A DNA stretch of 64,000 nucleotides. Source: Gammaproteobacteria bacterium HGW-Gammaproteobacteria-13 (GTDB lineage: Bacteria; Pseudomonadota; Gammaproteobacteria; Pseudomonadales; Pseudomonadaceae). Where the stretch lies: the NCBI GenBank assembly GCA_002840155.1, contig PGZH01000010.1, positions 62,001-126,000 of the forward strand, read 5' to 3'. The position numbers were made by a program, and so were the translations under genes. Below, piece after piece: positions 35,962-44,349 of the stretch (position 1 is its first letter; each line of letters starts with the position of its first letter). Below the pieces are notes generated by a model that was not told where the DNA came from, did not search any database, and saw nothing but the letters and a program-made list of their open reading frames with translations.

Positions 35962-37956
35962 TTACAGGTCGTAGCTGAAGCCGACGAATACCGTGCGGCC
36001 CATCAGGAGATGGTCGATGGACTGCGCCACATCATCGCGCTTGGTATCGGTCAGGTTATTTACCCCGGCCTTGAGCGCGAGTTCCTTGGTGGCCTGGAAC
36101 TTGGTGCCCAGGCTCAGGGTGGCGTACGCCCCTGACTCGAAGCTGGCGGATTTTGCCGGCACTACCAGCATCTGGCTGCCGGTGTATTGGTAGTCGAGGT
36201 TCAGGCCCAGTTTTGGTAGCGCCTGCCAGTCGATACCGATATTGCCGACATGCTGTGGGGTGTAATCCAACTCTTTCCCTGTGTCGCGATTTTCGGCGTC
36301 GGAGTAGGTGTAATTGAGGCGTGCGGCGAAGGCGTCGGTGAAAGCGTAGCTGCCCTGCAGTTCATAGCCCTGGATTCGTGCTTTGCTGATGTTGCTGTAG
36401 GTCATCACTTTTGGCATGTAGCCAGCCGGTGGATTCCATCTGTCGCTGGTGATCATGTCCTTAACATCGTTGTTGAAGAACATGATGCCGGCTTCGAGAC
36501 GCTCGTTCTGATACTGGGTGCCCAGCTCGTAGCTGACCGAGGTTTCGGGTTTCAGGTCTGGATTGCCAACGAGTTGGCAACGGCCTTGGCAGGCCAGCAC
36601 GCTATAGGTGTCATCTGACTGGGTAATATCCGGAGCCTTAAACGCCTTGCCTGCACCGCCCTTGAGCACCCAGTTGTCCGTCAGGTTGTAGACACCGTAG
36701 AGGCGTGGGCTGAATGCACCGCCGAATACTTCGTGGTCATCCCAGCGTCCGGCGAGGGTGATATCGAGGGCGCCAAGGGAGAATTCGTCCTGCAGGTAGA
36801 TGGCTTTCTGGTCGACTTCGGTTTCCTTACCGAGGTTCTGGTTATGCTCCAGAGTGGTACGGCGCAGCTCGCTACCAGCGGTCAGCAGGTGGCTGCCGAG
36901 GGTGGTGGAAATCTGCCCGTCAACCGTGTGGTTGTTCTGCTCCACTTCGCCGACGCGGCCGCGCAGCCTGGTCATGATCTGCGAGTCGTCAGTCAGCTCG
37001 ACCTTTTCGTAGTAGTAGCGCACGCGGGAGTTGAAACTGTCCCAGTTGCCGTTATGGGCCAGGCCGAACGTGGTGCGATCCATGTCCTGCACATTGGTGG
37101 TTAGGCGGGTTGCAGCAGGGGCACTCGCGTTATTCCAACGAGCCTTGCGCTCATCCTTGCGGTGGCTGATATCCAGATCGATGCTCTGCTGCTCGTCGAG
37201 CAACCAGCTTAGTGAGCCCAGGACATTGGCGCCTTGGCGCTTTTCCGTGGCGTCGGTGCCCTTGAGGCTGAGCTTGTCGGTTTGCCAGGCGGCCTGGTCG
37301 GTGGATTCGACAATCAGATTGCCCAGCAGCTTGTCCTCAATCAACGCGCCGCTGAGGTAGCCGCTGCTGATATGGCGGTCGCCGTTATCACCCTTGGTCG
37401 GATGCTCGTAGCTGTAGGCCACGCCGGCTTTGGTGCTGTTGGTTGGCTGACGCAGGATGACGTTTACCACGCCGCCCAGGGCATCGGCGCCATACAGCGA
37501 AGACATCGGGCCACGGATCACTTCGATACGCTCAACCGCTGCCATGGGGATTGAGGACAGGTCGAAGTCGTTGGCGTAGTTGGAGGTCAGGGCGTCACGC
37601 GAGTTGATGCGGCGGCCGTTGACCAGCAGCAGGGTGTAGTCCGAATCCATGCCGCGAATCTTGATCTCCTTGCGGCCATAGGCCGAGGAGGTATTGATAT
37701 GTACGCCAGGCAGGCGCTTTACCGCATCGGCCAGGTCATAGACCGGCATCTTTTCTAGCTCGGCGCGGGTGATAACCGAGGCGCTGGCGGGCACGCTCAA
37801 CTGGCTGTGGGCCGTTTGCGAGGCGGTGACGATGCTGTCTTCTAGGGTGACGCTGTTGTCGGCCAGCGCCGCGAAAGGCAGCAGACCGCCCAGTACGCCC
37901 ACCGAGATGGCGCGACGGCGATTGATATTTCTGACAAAAGACATGACAGGTTCCAT
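35962..37956 (-). CDS. TonB-dependent catecholate siderophore receptor (FepA/BauA-like)
   Basis: 664 residues. Signal peptide ending in FAALADN, TonB-box-like DSIVTAS, plug domain with SASVITRAELEKMPVYDLAD, GRKEIKIRGMDSDYTLLLV and RIEVIRGPMSSLYGADALGG, then a 22-strand barrel ending VFVGFSYDL. It imports the ferric siderophore across the outer membrane. Two ATG starts, 37956 and 37944, differ by four residues. It lies 48 bp after the MFS exporter gene. Ferric amonabactin or a related bis-catecholate is the inferred ligand from context. Confidence 0.93.
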   Translation of the reverse strand: MEPVMSFVRNINRRRAISVGVLGGLLPFAALADNSVTLEDSIVTASQTAHSQLSVPASASVITRAELEKMPVYDLADAVKRLPGVHINTSSAYGRKEIKIRGMDSDYTLLLVNGRRINSRDALTSNYANDFDLSSIPMAAVERIEVIRGPMSSLYGADALGGVVNVILRQPTNSTKAGVAYSYEHPTKGDNGDRHISSGYLSGALIEDKLLGNLIVESTDQAAWQTDKLSLKGTDATEKRQGANVLGSLSWLLDEQQSIDLDISHRKDERKARWNNASAPAATRLTTNVQDMDRTTFGLAHNGNWDSFNSRVRYYYEKVELTDDSQIMTRLRGRVGEVEQNNHTVDGQISTTLGSHLLTAGSELRRTTLEHNQNLGKETEVDQKAIYLQDEFSLGALDITLAGRWDDHEVFGGAFSPRLYGVYNLTDNWVLKGGAGKAFKAPDITQSDDTYSVLACQGRCQLVGNPDLKPETSVSYELGTQYQNERLEAGIMFFNNDVKDMITSDRWNPPAGYMPKVMTYSNISKARIQGYELQGSYAFTDAFAARLNYTYSDAENRDTGKELDYTPQHVGNIGIDWQALPKLGLNLDYQYTGSQMLVVPAKSASFESGAYATLSLGTKFQATKELALKAGVNNLTDTKRDDVAQSIDHLLMGRTVFVGFSYDL

Positions 37957-38004
37957 TTTGAGTAAGTGTTGACGCGTTACAGCTGATCACTGGTGATCGG
38001 CGGT

Positions 38005-39231
38005 TCAGCCCGCCTGTGTTGTTATGCCTGCGGTGTGGCTGGCGGCGTCGCGTCGCCGGATACCGCGTTGGAGCAACCACATACCCACCCCCGTGAGTAT
38101 TCCGACGACCACGTAAAAGCCGCTCAACTGGTTGAAGCCTTGAAGCTGGTTATCTGCGCCAGTGCTTAGGTAGAGCGCCGAAAACAGGCTACCGAGCCCG
38201 GCGGCGATATTGCTGACGGTGCCCTGAAACGCCATAAAGGCGGCGCGTTGGTGCGGAGGCGGGATCGCTGCGGCAATGGTCATGCTGCTGTTGGTGCGCA
38301 CCGCGCTGGCGGCCATAAACAGCACGAAGATCAGGTAAATCGACAGGCCAATCGGCGTGGCGAAACCCAGTAGCGTGGTCAGTGCCAGGCCGAAGCTGCT
38401 GAGCAGAATCACCGTCAGCGCCTGGCCACGGTCGATCCAGATACCACCCAGGCGCATGGCGGCCAGGCTGGCCAGACCGCCGCAGAGAAACAGCAAGCCG
38501 ATCTGCTCGCGGGGAAAACTCAGGTTGAACTGGAAGTAGTTGGAGAAATGCGGCACCAGCAGAAAGTGGCCGAATATCTGCAGCGCGGTGATCGCCAGTG
38601 CGCCCAGGCACAGCGGCGATTTCAACAGCGGTAATACCGAGCCGCTGGGCCGCGAAGCGCTGACCTGGATGTGCAGCAGCAGGTGACACAACAACGCCAG
38701 CGCCAGGCCCAGGCCGCCGAAAACGATAAAGGGCGCTTGCCAACTCCAGCGCAACGCCAGTTCCAGAGCCAGGGGCACCACCACAATGGCTGCCAGAGAA
38801 AAGCCCATGCCGATATAAGCGAGTTTTCGCCCGCGTTCGGCCGGCGGAATGATGTCGAGCATGCTTGCCATCAGCAGCGCGCCCATGGGCCCGGCAACCA
38901 GGCCGGAGAGTACAAACAGGAGAATCAGCTGCTCGGCACTGCTGGTCAGAGCGCAGGCCATCAGCAGGGCGAAGCGCAGGGTCAGAAGGATCACCAGCGC
39001 CTGTTTGCGCTGCAGACGATCCAGCCAGGGCGCCGCCAGAGCCATGCTCAGGGCCGAGGCGAGCGTGGCGCCGCCACTGATATAGCCAACATGGCTGGCC
39101 TGCATGCCGAGGTCGCGCACAAGGTCCGGACCCAGGGGCATCACCATCATCAGGCTGCCGATGGAAAGCAGGTTGATCAGCATCGCCAGATGCACGGCTG
39201 CTTTCGAGTGTCCTACATCATCCATGTGCAT
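38005..39231 (-). CDS. MFS transporter, probable siderophore exporter (EntS-like role)
   Basis: 408 residues, about 12 TM helices. Seen: MFS loop 2-3 signature region GGATLASALSMALAAPWLDRLQRKQALV and the middle cytoplasmic loop. First gene of the uptake/export operon, divergent from the FhuF-like gene with a perfect GCTAA palindrome 56 bp upstream. Export of the newly made siderophore is inferred from context; an MFS importer of ferric siderophore cannot be excluded. ATG 39231 or 39225. Confidence 0.85.
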   Translation of the reverse strand: MHMDDVGHSKAAVHLAMLINLLSIGSLMMVMPLGPDLVRDLGMQASHVGYISGGATLASALSMALAAPWLDRLQRKQALVILLTLRFALLMACALTSSAEQLILLFVLSGLVAGPMGALLMASMLDIIPPAERGRKLAYIGMGFSLAAIVVVPLALELALRWSWQAPFIVFGGLGLALALLCHLLLHIQVSASRPSGSVLPLLKSPLCLGALAITALQIFGHFLLVPHFSNYFQFNLSFPREQIGLLFLCGGLASLAAMRLGGIWIDRGQALTVILLSSFGLALTTLLGFATPIGLSIYLIFVLFMAASAVRTNSSMTIAAAIPPPHQRAAFMAFQGTVSNIAAGLGSLFSALYLSTGADNQLQGFNQLSGFYVVVGILTGVGMWLLQRGIRRRDAASHTAGITTQAG

Positions 39232-39286
39232 AACCGCTCTAGATTGGGCGCGGGCTGCATCTTAAGTAATGAATCAGTATTTCGCA

Positions 39287-39305
39287 AACGCTAATCGTTA
39301 GCGTT
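39287..39305. promoter_or_regulatory. Fur-box-like palindrome between exporter and FhuF genes
   Basis: AACGCTAA-tcg-TTAGCGTT, a perfect 8-3-8 dyad. It shares GCTAAT and TTAGCGTTAG with the operator at 18320-18338 and matches the Fur consensus at ~11 of 19 positions by eye. It lies 56 bp from the MFS start and 22 bp from the FhuF start, so it can control both. Confidence 0.65.
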
Positions 39306-39326
39306 AGTATTGGCCTTTTGTGACGG

Positions 39327-40175
39327 ATGACGGCATTGCACGCCAAGGATTTTCCCAAGAAGAACGCTGCTGCTGAGGCGCCGAATTTGCCTGCAACCGC
39401 AGCTCTAGCGGCATCAACGGATACCTCCGTGGAAGGAGAGATGCTGTCCGAGCTGGCCACACTGTTCAGTGGCGATCTGGCGCGTTATCGCAATGTTTTT
39501 GTGGCGGCGGATGATCCGCGCGAGGCCATCAGTGGTGAGCAATTCCTTCAGCCGCAGACACTAAGTGCGTTGATGGCGCGCTTCCGCCCGCAATTCGCGA
39601 CGGCCGACCAGCGCGGTTTGGCGTCGATCTGGGCCAATCAGTACTTTATGCGCCTGTTTCCGCCGGTGATCAGCGCGGCGCTGCTGCTAGACCAGCGCAT
39701 GCCGCTGCAGCTCGAACAGCTGTCGATCATCGTCGATGGTGAAGGCTTGCCGCTGGTGTTCAAGCTGCCAGGGCCGTGCGAGCCGCTGCCGGCGCCGCAG
39801 AATCCCTTCGAGCGTTTTGCTCATCTGCTCGATGAGAATCTGCAGCCGTTTATTCAGGCGCTCTGCGCCCATAGCGGAGTATCGGCGAAGGTGCTTTGGA
39901 GCAATGCCGGCAACTACTTCGAGGCTTGGCTTGGGCAACTGCAAAAGCGCAGCGATCAGCCGCAGTTATTGCTCGACGGCCAGCACCTGCTAAGCACCGC
40001 ACACCGCCCGGATGGTTCGCGCAACCCGCTATATGCGCCAATCCGCTATGTCGATATCGAGCACGCTGACGGCCAGGTACGGCCCTGGCGCCAGCGACGT
40101 TTGTGCTGCATCCGCTACGTGCTGCCAGGGGTGGAGCTTTGCCCTAATTGTCCACGCTTGAAGCAGCCTAAGTAG
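39327..40175 (+). CDS. Siderophore-iron reductase, FhuF family
   Basis: 282 residues (244 if the internal ATG at 39441 is used, which has a better ribosome-binding site, ggaaggag, but tight spacing). The C-terminal [2Fe-2S] motif is present: RRLCCIRYVLPGVELCPNCP, a CC-x10-C-x2-C arrangement. Upstream FWANQY-like sequence IWANQYFMRLFPPVISAALL is typical of the family. It reduces Fe(III) in imported siderophores so iron is released in the cytosol. Divergent from the exporter and sharing its operator. Confidence 0.88.
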   Translation: MTALHAKDFPKKNAAAEAPNLPATAALAASTDTSVEGEMLSELATLFSGDLARYRNVFVAADDPREAISGEQFLQPQTLSALMARFRPQFATADQRGLASIWANQYFMRLFPPVISAALLLDQRMPLQLEQLSIIVDGEGLPLVFKLPGPCEPLPAPQNPFERFAHLLDENLQPFIQALCAHSGVSAKVLWSNAGNYFEAWLGQLQKRSDQPQLLLDGQHLLSTAHRPDGSRNPLYAPIRYVDIEHADGQVRPWRQRRLCCIRYVLPGVELCPNCPRLKQPK

Positions 40176-40257
40176 CACGTGCTTCTCATCGTGCAGCAGG
40201 TTGTGGGTGTATTCGGTGTGAATCAGGTCAGCTTTTAGGAGGAGCGATGAGCTGCTG

Positions 40258-40782
40258 TTAGCACCTGTAAGGGCTATGTGTGTCCGCGTCCGTGGCGTAA
40301 AGCCGATTTCTGATCTGTGCCCAGGCTGCCTGAAACAGCGTGTGACAAGGCGTGGGAAAACCAGCACTCAACGGATGCCAGAAGAACTCAAAGACATGTC
40401 CGCCATCATCATGTGTGTCGAAGCGCCACTGCTGGGGTAGCGACTCTGCGACCTCACAAAGCTGAAACGACCAAATCTGTTGCTCGTGCCCGGCATTCCA
40501 ATTGCCTAGATCCATTACTGCCTGGGCATTACAAATGCCCGATTCTTCAGCAAGCTCGCGCACGGCTGCATGGGCAGGCCGCTCAGCCAATTCAATGGTG
40601 CCCTTCACCAGTTGGTAACCCGCTAGTGGATGTTTGAACACCAGCAGGTGCTCCATGCCGTCAATCATCCGCACAACCACAGGGCATGCTTTTGTCGCAA
40701 GCAGGTTGGGGTCACAAGCATCTTTCAAGTCAGCCTCCATCAGGGCTTTAGTAATGGGCGCTTTCTCTACCAGGAATGCCAT
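40258..40782 (-). CDS. NUDIX hydrolase
   Basis: 174 residues. Intact Nudix box GTIELAERPAHAAVRELAEESGI (G-x5-E-x7-REL-x-EE-x-G-I), split as GTIELAE and RELAEESGI, near residues 62-84. The family hydrolyses nucleoside diphosphates linked to another group. Base composition is visibly less GC-rich than the siderophore genes. Followed by a second NUDIX gene upstream in the same orientation. Substrate unknown. Confidence 0.85.
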   Translation of the reverse strand: MAFLVEKAPITKALMEADLKDACDPNLLATKACPVVVRMIDGMEHLLVFKHPLAGYQLVKGTIELAERPAHAAVRELAEESGICNAQAVMDLGNWNAGHEQQIWSFQLCEVAESLPQQWRFDTHDDGGHVFEFFWHPLSAGFPTPCHTLFQAAWAQIRNRLYATDADTHSPYRC

Positions 40783-40869
40783 CTGCCTGATCCTTGAGTT
40801 TGAAAATTGCGGCGCATGCCAACACAGCCTTAATTGGCATACGGCCAGCCCCGGCCTACCTTTGCGCCG

Positions 40870-41313
40870 TCACAACAGCAATGCTCGCTTGAGCAAGTCG
40901 TAGAGCCCTTCAGGTACAAGCGGTGATGCCGGGGTGAAGCTGGCGCTGGAGTGCCACGCGGCCCTGAACGGCGCGCCATCGCTTTCGTGGCCGTCTAGCC
41001 AAGGTTGTTCATAGACATCTGCGTCGTCAAACCTTGCATCGTAGACTTGGACAATCTCGTGCCCCGGCTTGCCTGCGTAGGTGAAGATGCTTTCCAGCGT
41101 GCCAATCAAGCGAATATCGCTGATCGAGCGGCCCAGTTCTTCCTGCACTTCGCGGACGATGGCGTCGTGACTCCTTTCGCCGAACTCAATGCCGCCGCCA
41201 ATGGGGCGAAAGAGCGTCCGGTTCTCATCGGCGTCGTGGAATTGGTTGACCAGTATTTTCCCCTGATGATGAAAAATGCACAGTGCGAGCGGTCGGATAA
41301 AGTGTTCTGCCAC
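40870..41313 (-). CDS. NUDIX hydrolase (second)
   Basis: 147 residues. Starts MAEHFIRPLALCIFHHQGKI and has a Nudix box GGIEFGERSHDAIVREVQEE followed by LG, matching the consensus. Only distantly similar to the neighbouring NUDIX protein, so not a recent tandem duplicate. The 87-bp gap before the next gene holds nested inverted repeats. ADP-ribose or NADH-type pyrophosphatases belong to this family, but no assignment is made. Confidence 0.87.
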   Translation of the reverse strand: MAEHFIRPLALCIFHHQGKILVNQFHDADENRTLFRPIGGGIEFGERSHDAIVREVQEELGRSISDIRLIGTLESIFTYAGKPGHEIVQVYDARFDDADVYEQPWLDGHESDGAPFRAAWHSSASFTPASPLVPEGLYDLLKRALLL

Positions 41314-41339
41314 GAGTAATAATCCCTTTCTTCGGGTCG

Positions 41340-41885
41340 TTAATTGATCGAACTGGGCCGGGTTGCAGGTGTTGCGGGCAACTGAGCCAGGAAGGCGGCA
41401 ATCTCTCGGCCGCCGCGTAAATGCACTGTTGGCACCGTCGGGCCTATGGCCATGCGCACTGCGTCGATACCTTGGCGGTAGCCATGGTCGAACTGCCAGA
41501 CGAATTTAAGAAAGTCCAGAAATGCCCGGTCGAGTTGCTCTCTACAGCCAGCCGGAAGGTCGGGGCGAGGTCGGTTCAAGACGCTACGCACGATAACGCG
41601 CGTCAGGCAGGTCAGCCTTGGTGTATCAAGCCAGATGATCAGGTCGGCGTTGGGCAGGCGCAGGTCGAAGGTGCGTCGGGCGTAGTTGCCTTCGCAGATC
41701 CAGGCATCCGTTGTGAGCGCATCACGCACCCCTTCACGGAACTGCGCCGCATCGGGTTCGACCCAGCCTGGCTCCCAGAACAGGGTGTCGAGATGCACGA
41801 CGGGTACGCCGAGGCGCTTGCCCAAGGCCCGCGCCAGGGTGGACTTGCCGCTGCCAGCATTGCCCAGAATCACAATCCGTTGCAC
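41340..41885 (-). CDS. P-loop NTPase, adenylate-kinase-like (topology modulation protein family)
   Basis: 181 residues. Walker A ILGNAGSGKSTLARALGKRL at the N-terminus, then PVVHLDTLFWEPGW and DAWICEGNYARRTFDLRLP, features of the FlaR / DNA topology modulation protein family, small kinase-like NTPases of uncertain function. Lid Arg-rich RSVLNRPRPDLPAGCREQ. Transcribed just upstream of the second NUDIX gene (26 bp), probably one unit. Confidence 0.83.
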   Translation of the reverse strand: MQRIVILGNAGSGKSTLARALGKRLGVPVVHLDTLFWEPGWVEPDAAQFREGVRDALTTDAWICEGNYARRTFDLRLPNADLIIWLDTPRLTCLTRVIVRSVLNRPRPDLPAGCREQLDRAFLDFLKFVWQFDHGYRQGIDAVRMAIGPTVPTVHLRGGREIAAFLAQLPATPATRPSSIN

Positions 41886-42020
41886 GAGGGACTTCCATCC
41901 GTGGAAAAGGGGCGGCGATTCTGCTGATTTTTACCGGACTGTCAACCGCGCGGTTTTTGGCACATAAGGTCGGCCGGCGGTTAGCCCTTTTTGCCAATTC
42001 ACGACCCTATCACCTTGGCC

Positions 42021-42422
42021 TTAAATATCGCGAAACAGGTCGTGTGCGTTAAGCAGGTCGTAGGCGATCTGCGGGCGTTTCTCCAATCCGCGGCGAATGG
42101 CGGTGGGGATGGCCTGGCGGGTTTTGCGGCACAGCCCGGGCAGTTCAGCGATCTGGATGGCAATGCCGCGCATGCTGCGCACCTCATTAAAGCCGGGAGC
42201 GACGACGACGCGCACGCCGAGCTGCTCATAGATGCGCCGCTGCAGCTTTTCCAGGTCGGCCAGGCTTTCAAGGTTTTCCAGGCGCTCCAGCAGGCGCTTT
42301 TCCTCGTTGCGGGTGAGCAACAGGATGCGCACATCGCTGTTTGCTTGCTGCAACAGCTGCTCGCGCCCGCAATCGCAGGCGCCGGGTGGGCAGGGTTGGC
42401 GCAAGGGTGGGGTGTTGGTCAT
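42021..42422 (-). CDS. Conserved hypothetical protein with Cys-rich N-terminus
   Basis: 133 residues, soluble. The N-terminal cluster CPPGACDCGRE (three Cys) suggests a metal or cluster site; the middle is a charged helical segment (LLLTRNEEKRLLERLENLESL), and the rest is mixed alpha/beta. I do not recognise a named family. Codon use is typical of the surroundings and the reading frame is intact, so it is probably a real gene. It is divergent from the secreted Cys-rich protein. Confidence 0.65.
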   Translation of the reverse strand: MTNTPPLRQPCPPGACDCGREQLLQQANSDVRILLLTRNEEKRLLERLENLESLADLEKLQRRIYEQLGVRVVVAPGFNEVRSMRGIAIQIAELPGLCRKTRQAIPTAIRRGLEKRPQIAYDLLNAHDLFRDI

Positions 42423-42506
42423 GGGCTCCGATCATAGCCAGCTGCGGGGGCTTTTGCCCATGCTCGGGTGTGGACAAAGCCGTTATTGGGCGGATAATCC
42501 GCCTCC

Positions 42507-42950
42507 ATGCAATTGCCCAAGACCACCTCCGTTGCCATGCGCTCACTGCGAACTGCCCTGATCTGCATGCTGATGCTCGCCCTCCCGGCGCAGAGCATGG
42601 CCGCCTTCAGCATGCAGTTATGCGCGCTAACCCAGCAGGGCAGCGCGACGGCGCAGGTTGATGCACAGATGACGGCGCATCATCCAGGCATGAGGGTCAC
42701 GGCTCAGGTTGCTGAGGTGTCTACCCATAACGAACATCACACCAGCGATAACGCCAGCAATGCGCTAGCGGATTTGGATAAAAGCCTGTGTAGCCTTTGT
42801 GCGTTCTGTGTGGGGGCGGTAACCCTGAATTCAGTGAAGGGCTGCGATGCACCGTTGCAAGCCGGTGAGTCATCCCTGGCGCGCCTTGACCAGTTTGTGG
42901 GCTTTATCGGCGAACCCCTCGAACGTCCCCCGCGGTTAGTTCTCGTCTGA
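42507..42950 (+). CDS. Secreted Cys-rich protein, DUF2946-like
   Basis: 147 residues with a signal peptide (RSLRTALICMLMLALPAQSMA). Contains a C-terminal SLCSLCAFCVGAVTLNSVKGC cluster (CxxCxxC plus Cys; split here) and a His-rich stretch HNEHHTSD. Resembles the small DUF2946 proteins seen beside copper-handling genes. It lies ~80 bp upstream of a cupredoxin gene. The start may be ATG 42507 or 42537. A role in periplasmic copper binding is inferred. Confidence 0.65.
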   Translation: MQLPKTTSVAMRSLRTALICMLMLALPAQSMAAFSMQLCALTQQGSATAQVDAQMTAHHPGMRVTAQVAEVSTHNEHHTSDNASNALADLDKSLCSLCAFCVGAVTLNSVKGCDAPLQAGESSLARLDQFVGFIGEPLERPPRLVLV

Positions 42951-43032
42951 ACAGTGTGTTGCTGTGTGCGGTCAGCGCTCTGCTGCGTTTGGCCCGCAGC
43001 GTTTATTCAGTTTCTAAGTCGAGAACCTAACC

Positions 43033-43536
43033 ATGAGTGCATCTTCAAATTCCGTTGCCTTGCTGTTGAGTCTGGGCCTGTTGCTGGGCGCCAGTGCTGC
43101 GCTGGCCGCTGGCGAACATCACGGCACGCATCACGCGGCAGCGCCGGTCAAGCAGCAGAAAGCCTGGGGCATCGCCGGCGAGCCGGAGCAAGTCAGCCGG
43201 ACCATCGAAATCAGCATGAACGATCAGATGCGTTTCAGCCCCGACCAGCTTGAAGTCAAGCAGGGCGAAACCATCCGCTTTGTTCATCGTAACGAGGGGC
43301 AGGTCATGCACGAGTTCGTGCTCGGCACCCAGGCTGAGTTACAGGCGCATGCGGCGATGATGGCGACATCCGCGGGCATGCAACACGATTCGCCGGATAT
43401 GGCCCATGTCGCCCCAGGGCAGCGCGAGGAGCTTATCTGGACCTTCAATCGCGCAGGTGAGTTCGACTTTGCCTGCCTGATTCCCGGCCACTACCAGGCC
43501 GGTATGGTGGGTAAGGTGCGGGTGCTGGCTAACTGA
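43033..43536 (+). CDS. Periplasmic cupredoxin (CopI-like)
   Basis: 167 residues, signal peptide cleaved near ALAAGEHH. Type-1 copper ligands visible: His in GQVMHEFVLG, and Cys, His and Met in FACLIPGHYQAGM (C-x4-H-x4-M). A His-rich N-terminus (GEHHGTHHAA) and a Met/His loop in between resemble CopI-type copper-tolerance cupredoxins. Periplasmic electron transfer or copper buffering. Followed by a strong terminator. Confidence 0.9.
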   Translation: MSASSNSVALLLSLGLLLGASAALAAGEHHGTHHAAAPVKQQKAWGIAGEPEQVSRTIEISMNDQMRFSPDQLEVKQGETIRFVHRNEGQVMHEFVLGTQAELQAHAAMMATSAGMQHDSPDMAHVAPGQREELIWTFNRAGEFDFACLIPGHYQAGMVGKVRVLAN

Positions 43537-43570
43537 ATGCGTTGGCCTGAGTGATCAGCCATAACGCTGA

Positions 43571-43603
43571 AACAACCGGGGCCGCTTAGCGGCCCCGGTT
43601 GTT
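43571..43603. terminator. Strong bidirectional hairpin between cupredoxin and glutaredoxin-like genes
   Basis: AACAACCGGGGCCGC-tta-GCGGCCCCGGTTGTT, a perfect 15-bp stem with a 3-nt loop between two convergent genes. Confidence 0.88.
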
Positions 43604-43606
43604 TGT

Positions 43607-43978
43607 TCAGACTGCGGCGAAGCGCTCGTCGAGATAGGCAATGATCGCCTTGGACTCATACAGCCAGGTGCTCTGGCCGTTTTCTTCGATGCGCAGGCAC
43701 GGCACCTTGATCTTGCCGCCTTGTTGCTCTAGCTCGCTGCGGGCTTGAGCGTCGTTCTTCGCGTCGCGCAGGACCACCGGCACATTCAGCTTGTGCAGGG
43801 TGCGGCGGGTTTTTACGCAGAACGGGCAGGCGTGGAACTGGTACAGCGCGAGGCCCGCGGCGCTTTGCTCGACCGCAGCCTGAGCTTCTGGGGTGCGTTT
43901 GAGCTTGGCCGGACGGCTGATCCAGTCGAGGAAGATGATCAACTGGCCGAGGCCAATGCGCAGTGCCTTGATAATCAT
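43607..43978 (-). CDS. Glutaredoxin-like / GST N-terminal domain protein
   Basis: 123 residues. A ~25-residue hydrophobic N-terminal helix (IIKALRIGLGQLIIFLDWIS) may anchor it in the membrane; then a thioredoxin-fold domain with CPFCVKTRRTLHKL, cis-Pro in KVPCLRIEENG and LYESKAIIAYLDERF. The CPFC motif suggests glutathione-dependent thiol chemistry. ATG 43978 is chosen over TTG 43987. Confidence 0.85.
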   Translation of the reverse strand: MIIKALRIGLGQLIIFLDWISRPAKLKRTPEAQAAVEQSAAGLALYQFHACPFCVKTRRTLHKLNVPVVLRDAKNDAQARSELEQQGGKIKVPCLRIEENGQSTWLYESKAIIAYLDERFAAV

Positions 43979-44112
43979 GCGGGGCAAACCTTGGGTCGAT
44001 AAACAGGGGCGCGCAGCTTACCCGAGTTTTTCCGCCTTGGCGTCGACGCTGGTCTGGCTCTGCGCCCAACGGCATAATCCGTGCTCGATTGCCGAACCCT
44101 GCCGAGCCTGCG

Positions 44113-44349
44113 ATGAAACCCGAAGACCTGCTGTTGCTGGTAACCCGCGAGATGCCTTTCGGCAAACACAAAGGCCGTCTGCTCGCCGATCTGCCGGGTA
44201 ACTACCTCAACTGGTTTGCCCGCGAAGGTTTTCCCCAGGGCGAAATCGGCCGCTTGCTGGCGCTGATGCAGGAGATCGATCACAACGGTCTGTCGGGCCT
44301 GCTCGACCCGTTACGCAGCAAACCGCGGGTGCCGTTCAAGGGGCAGTAG
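44113..44349 (+). CDS. DUF3820 family small protein
   Basis: 78 residues. Seen: MPFGKHKGRLLADLPGNYLNWFAREG, the conserved core of the DUF3820 family (interrupted here after ADLPG for length), annotated in Pseudomonas as a putative quorum-sensing-regulated virulence factor. ATG 44113 is preferred over an in-frame TTG at 44089. Its last 14 bases overlap the 3' end of the convergent binding-protein gene. Biochemical role unknown. Confidence 0.8.
   Translation: MKPEDLLLLVTREMPFGKHKGRLLADLPGNYLNWFAREGFPQGEIGRLLALMQEIDHNGLSGLLDPLRSKPRVPFKGQ

Noticed and set aside
40783..40869. Possible integron attC site between the two NUDIX genes (CGGCGCA-TGCCAA...TTGGCA...TGCGCCG)
   Set aside because: The nested inverted repeats lack recognisable GTTRRRY/RYYYAAC core sites and no integrase or repeated spacing is present.
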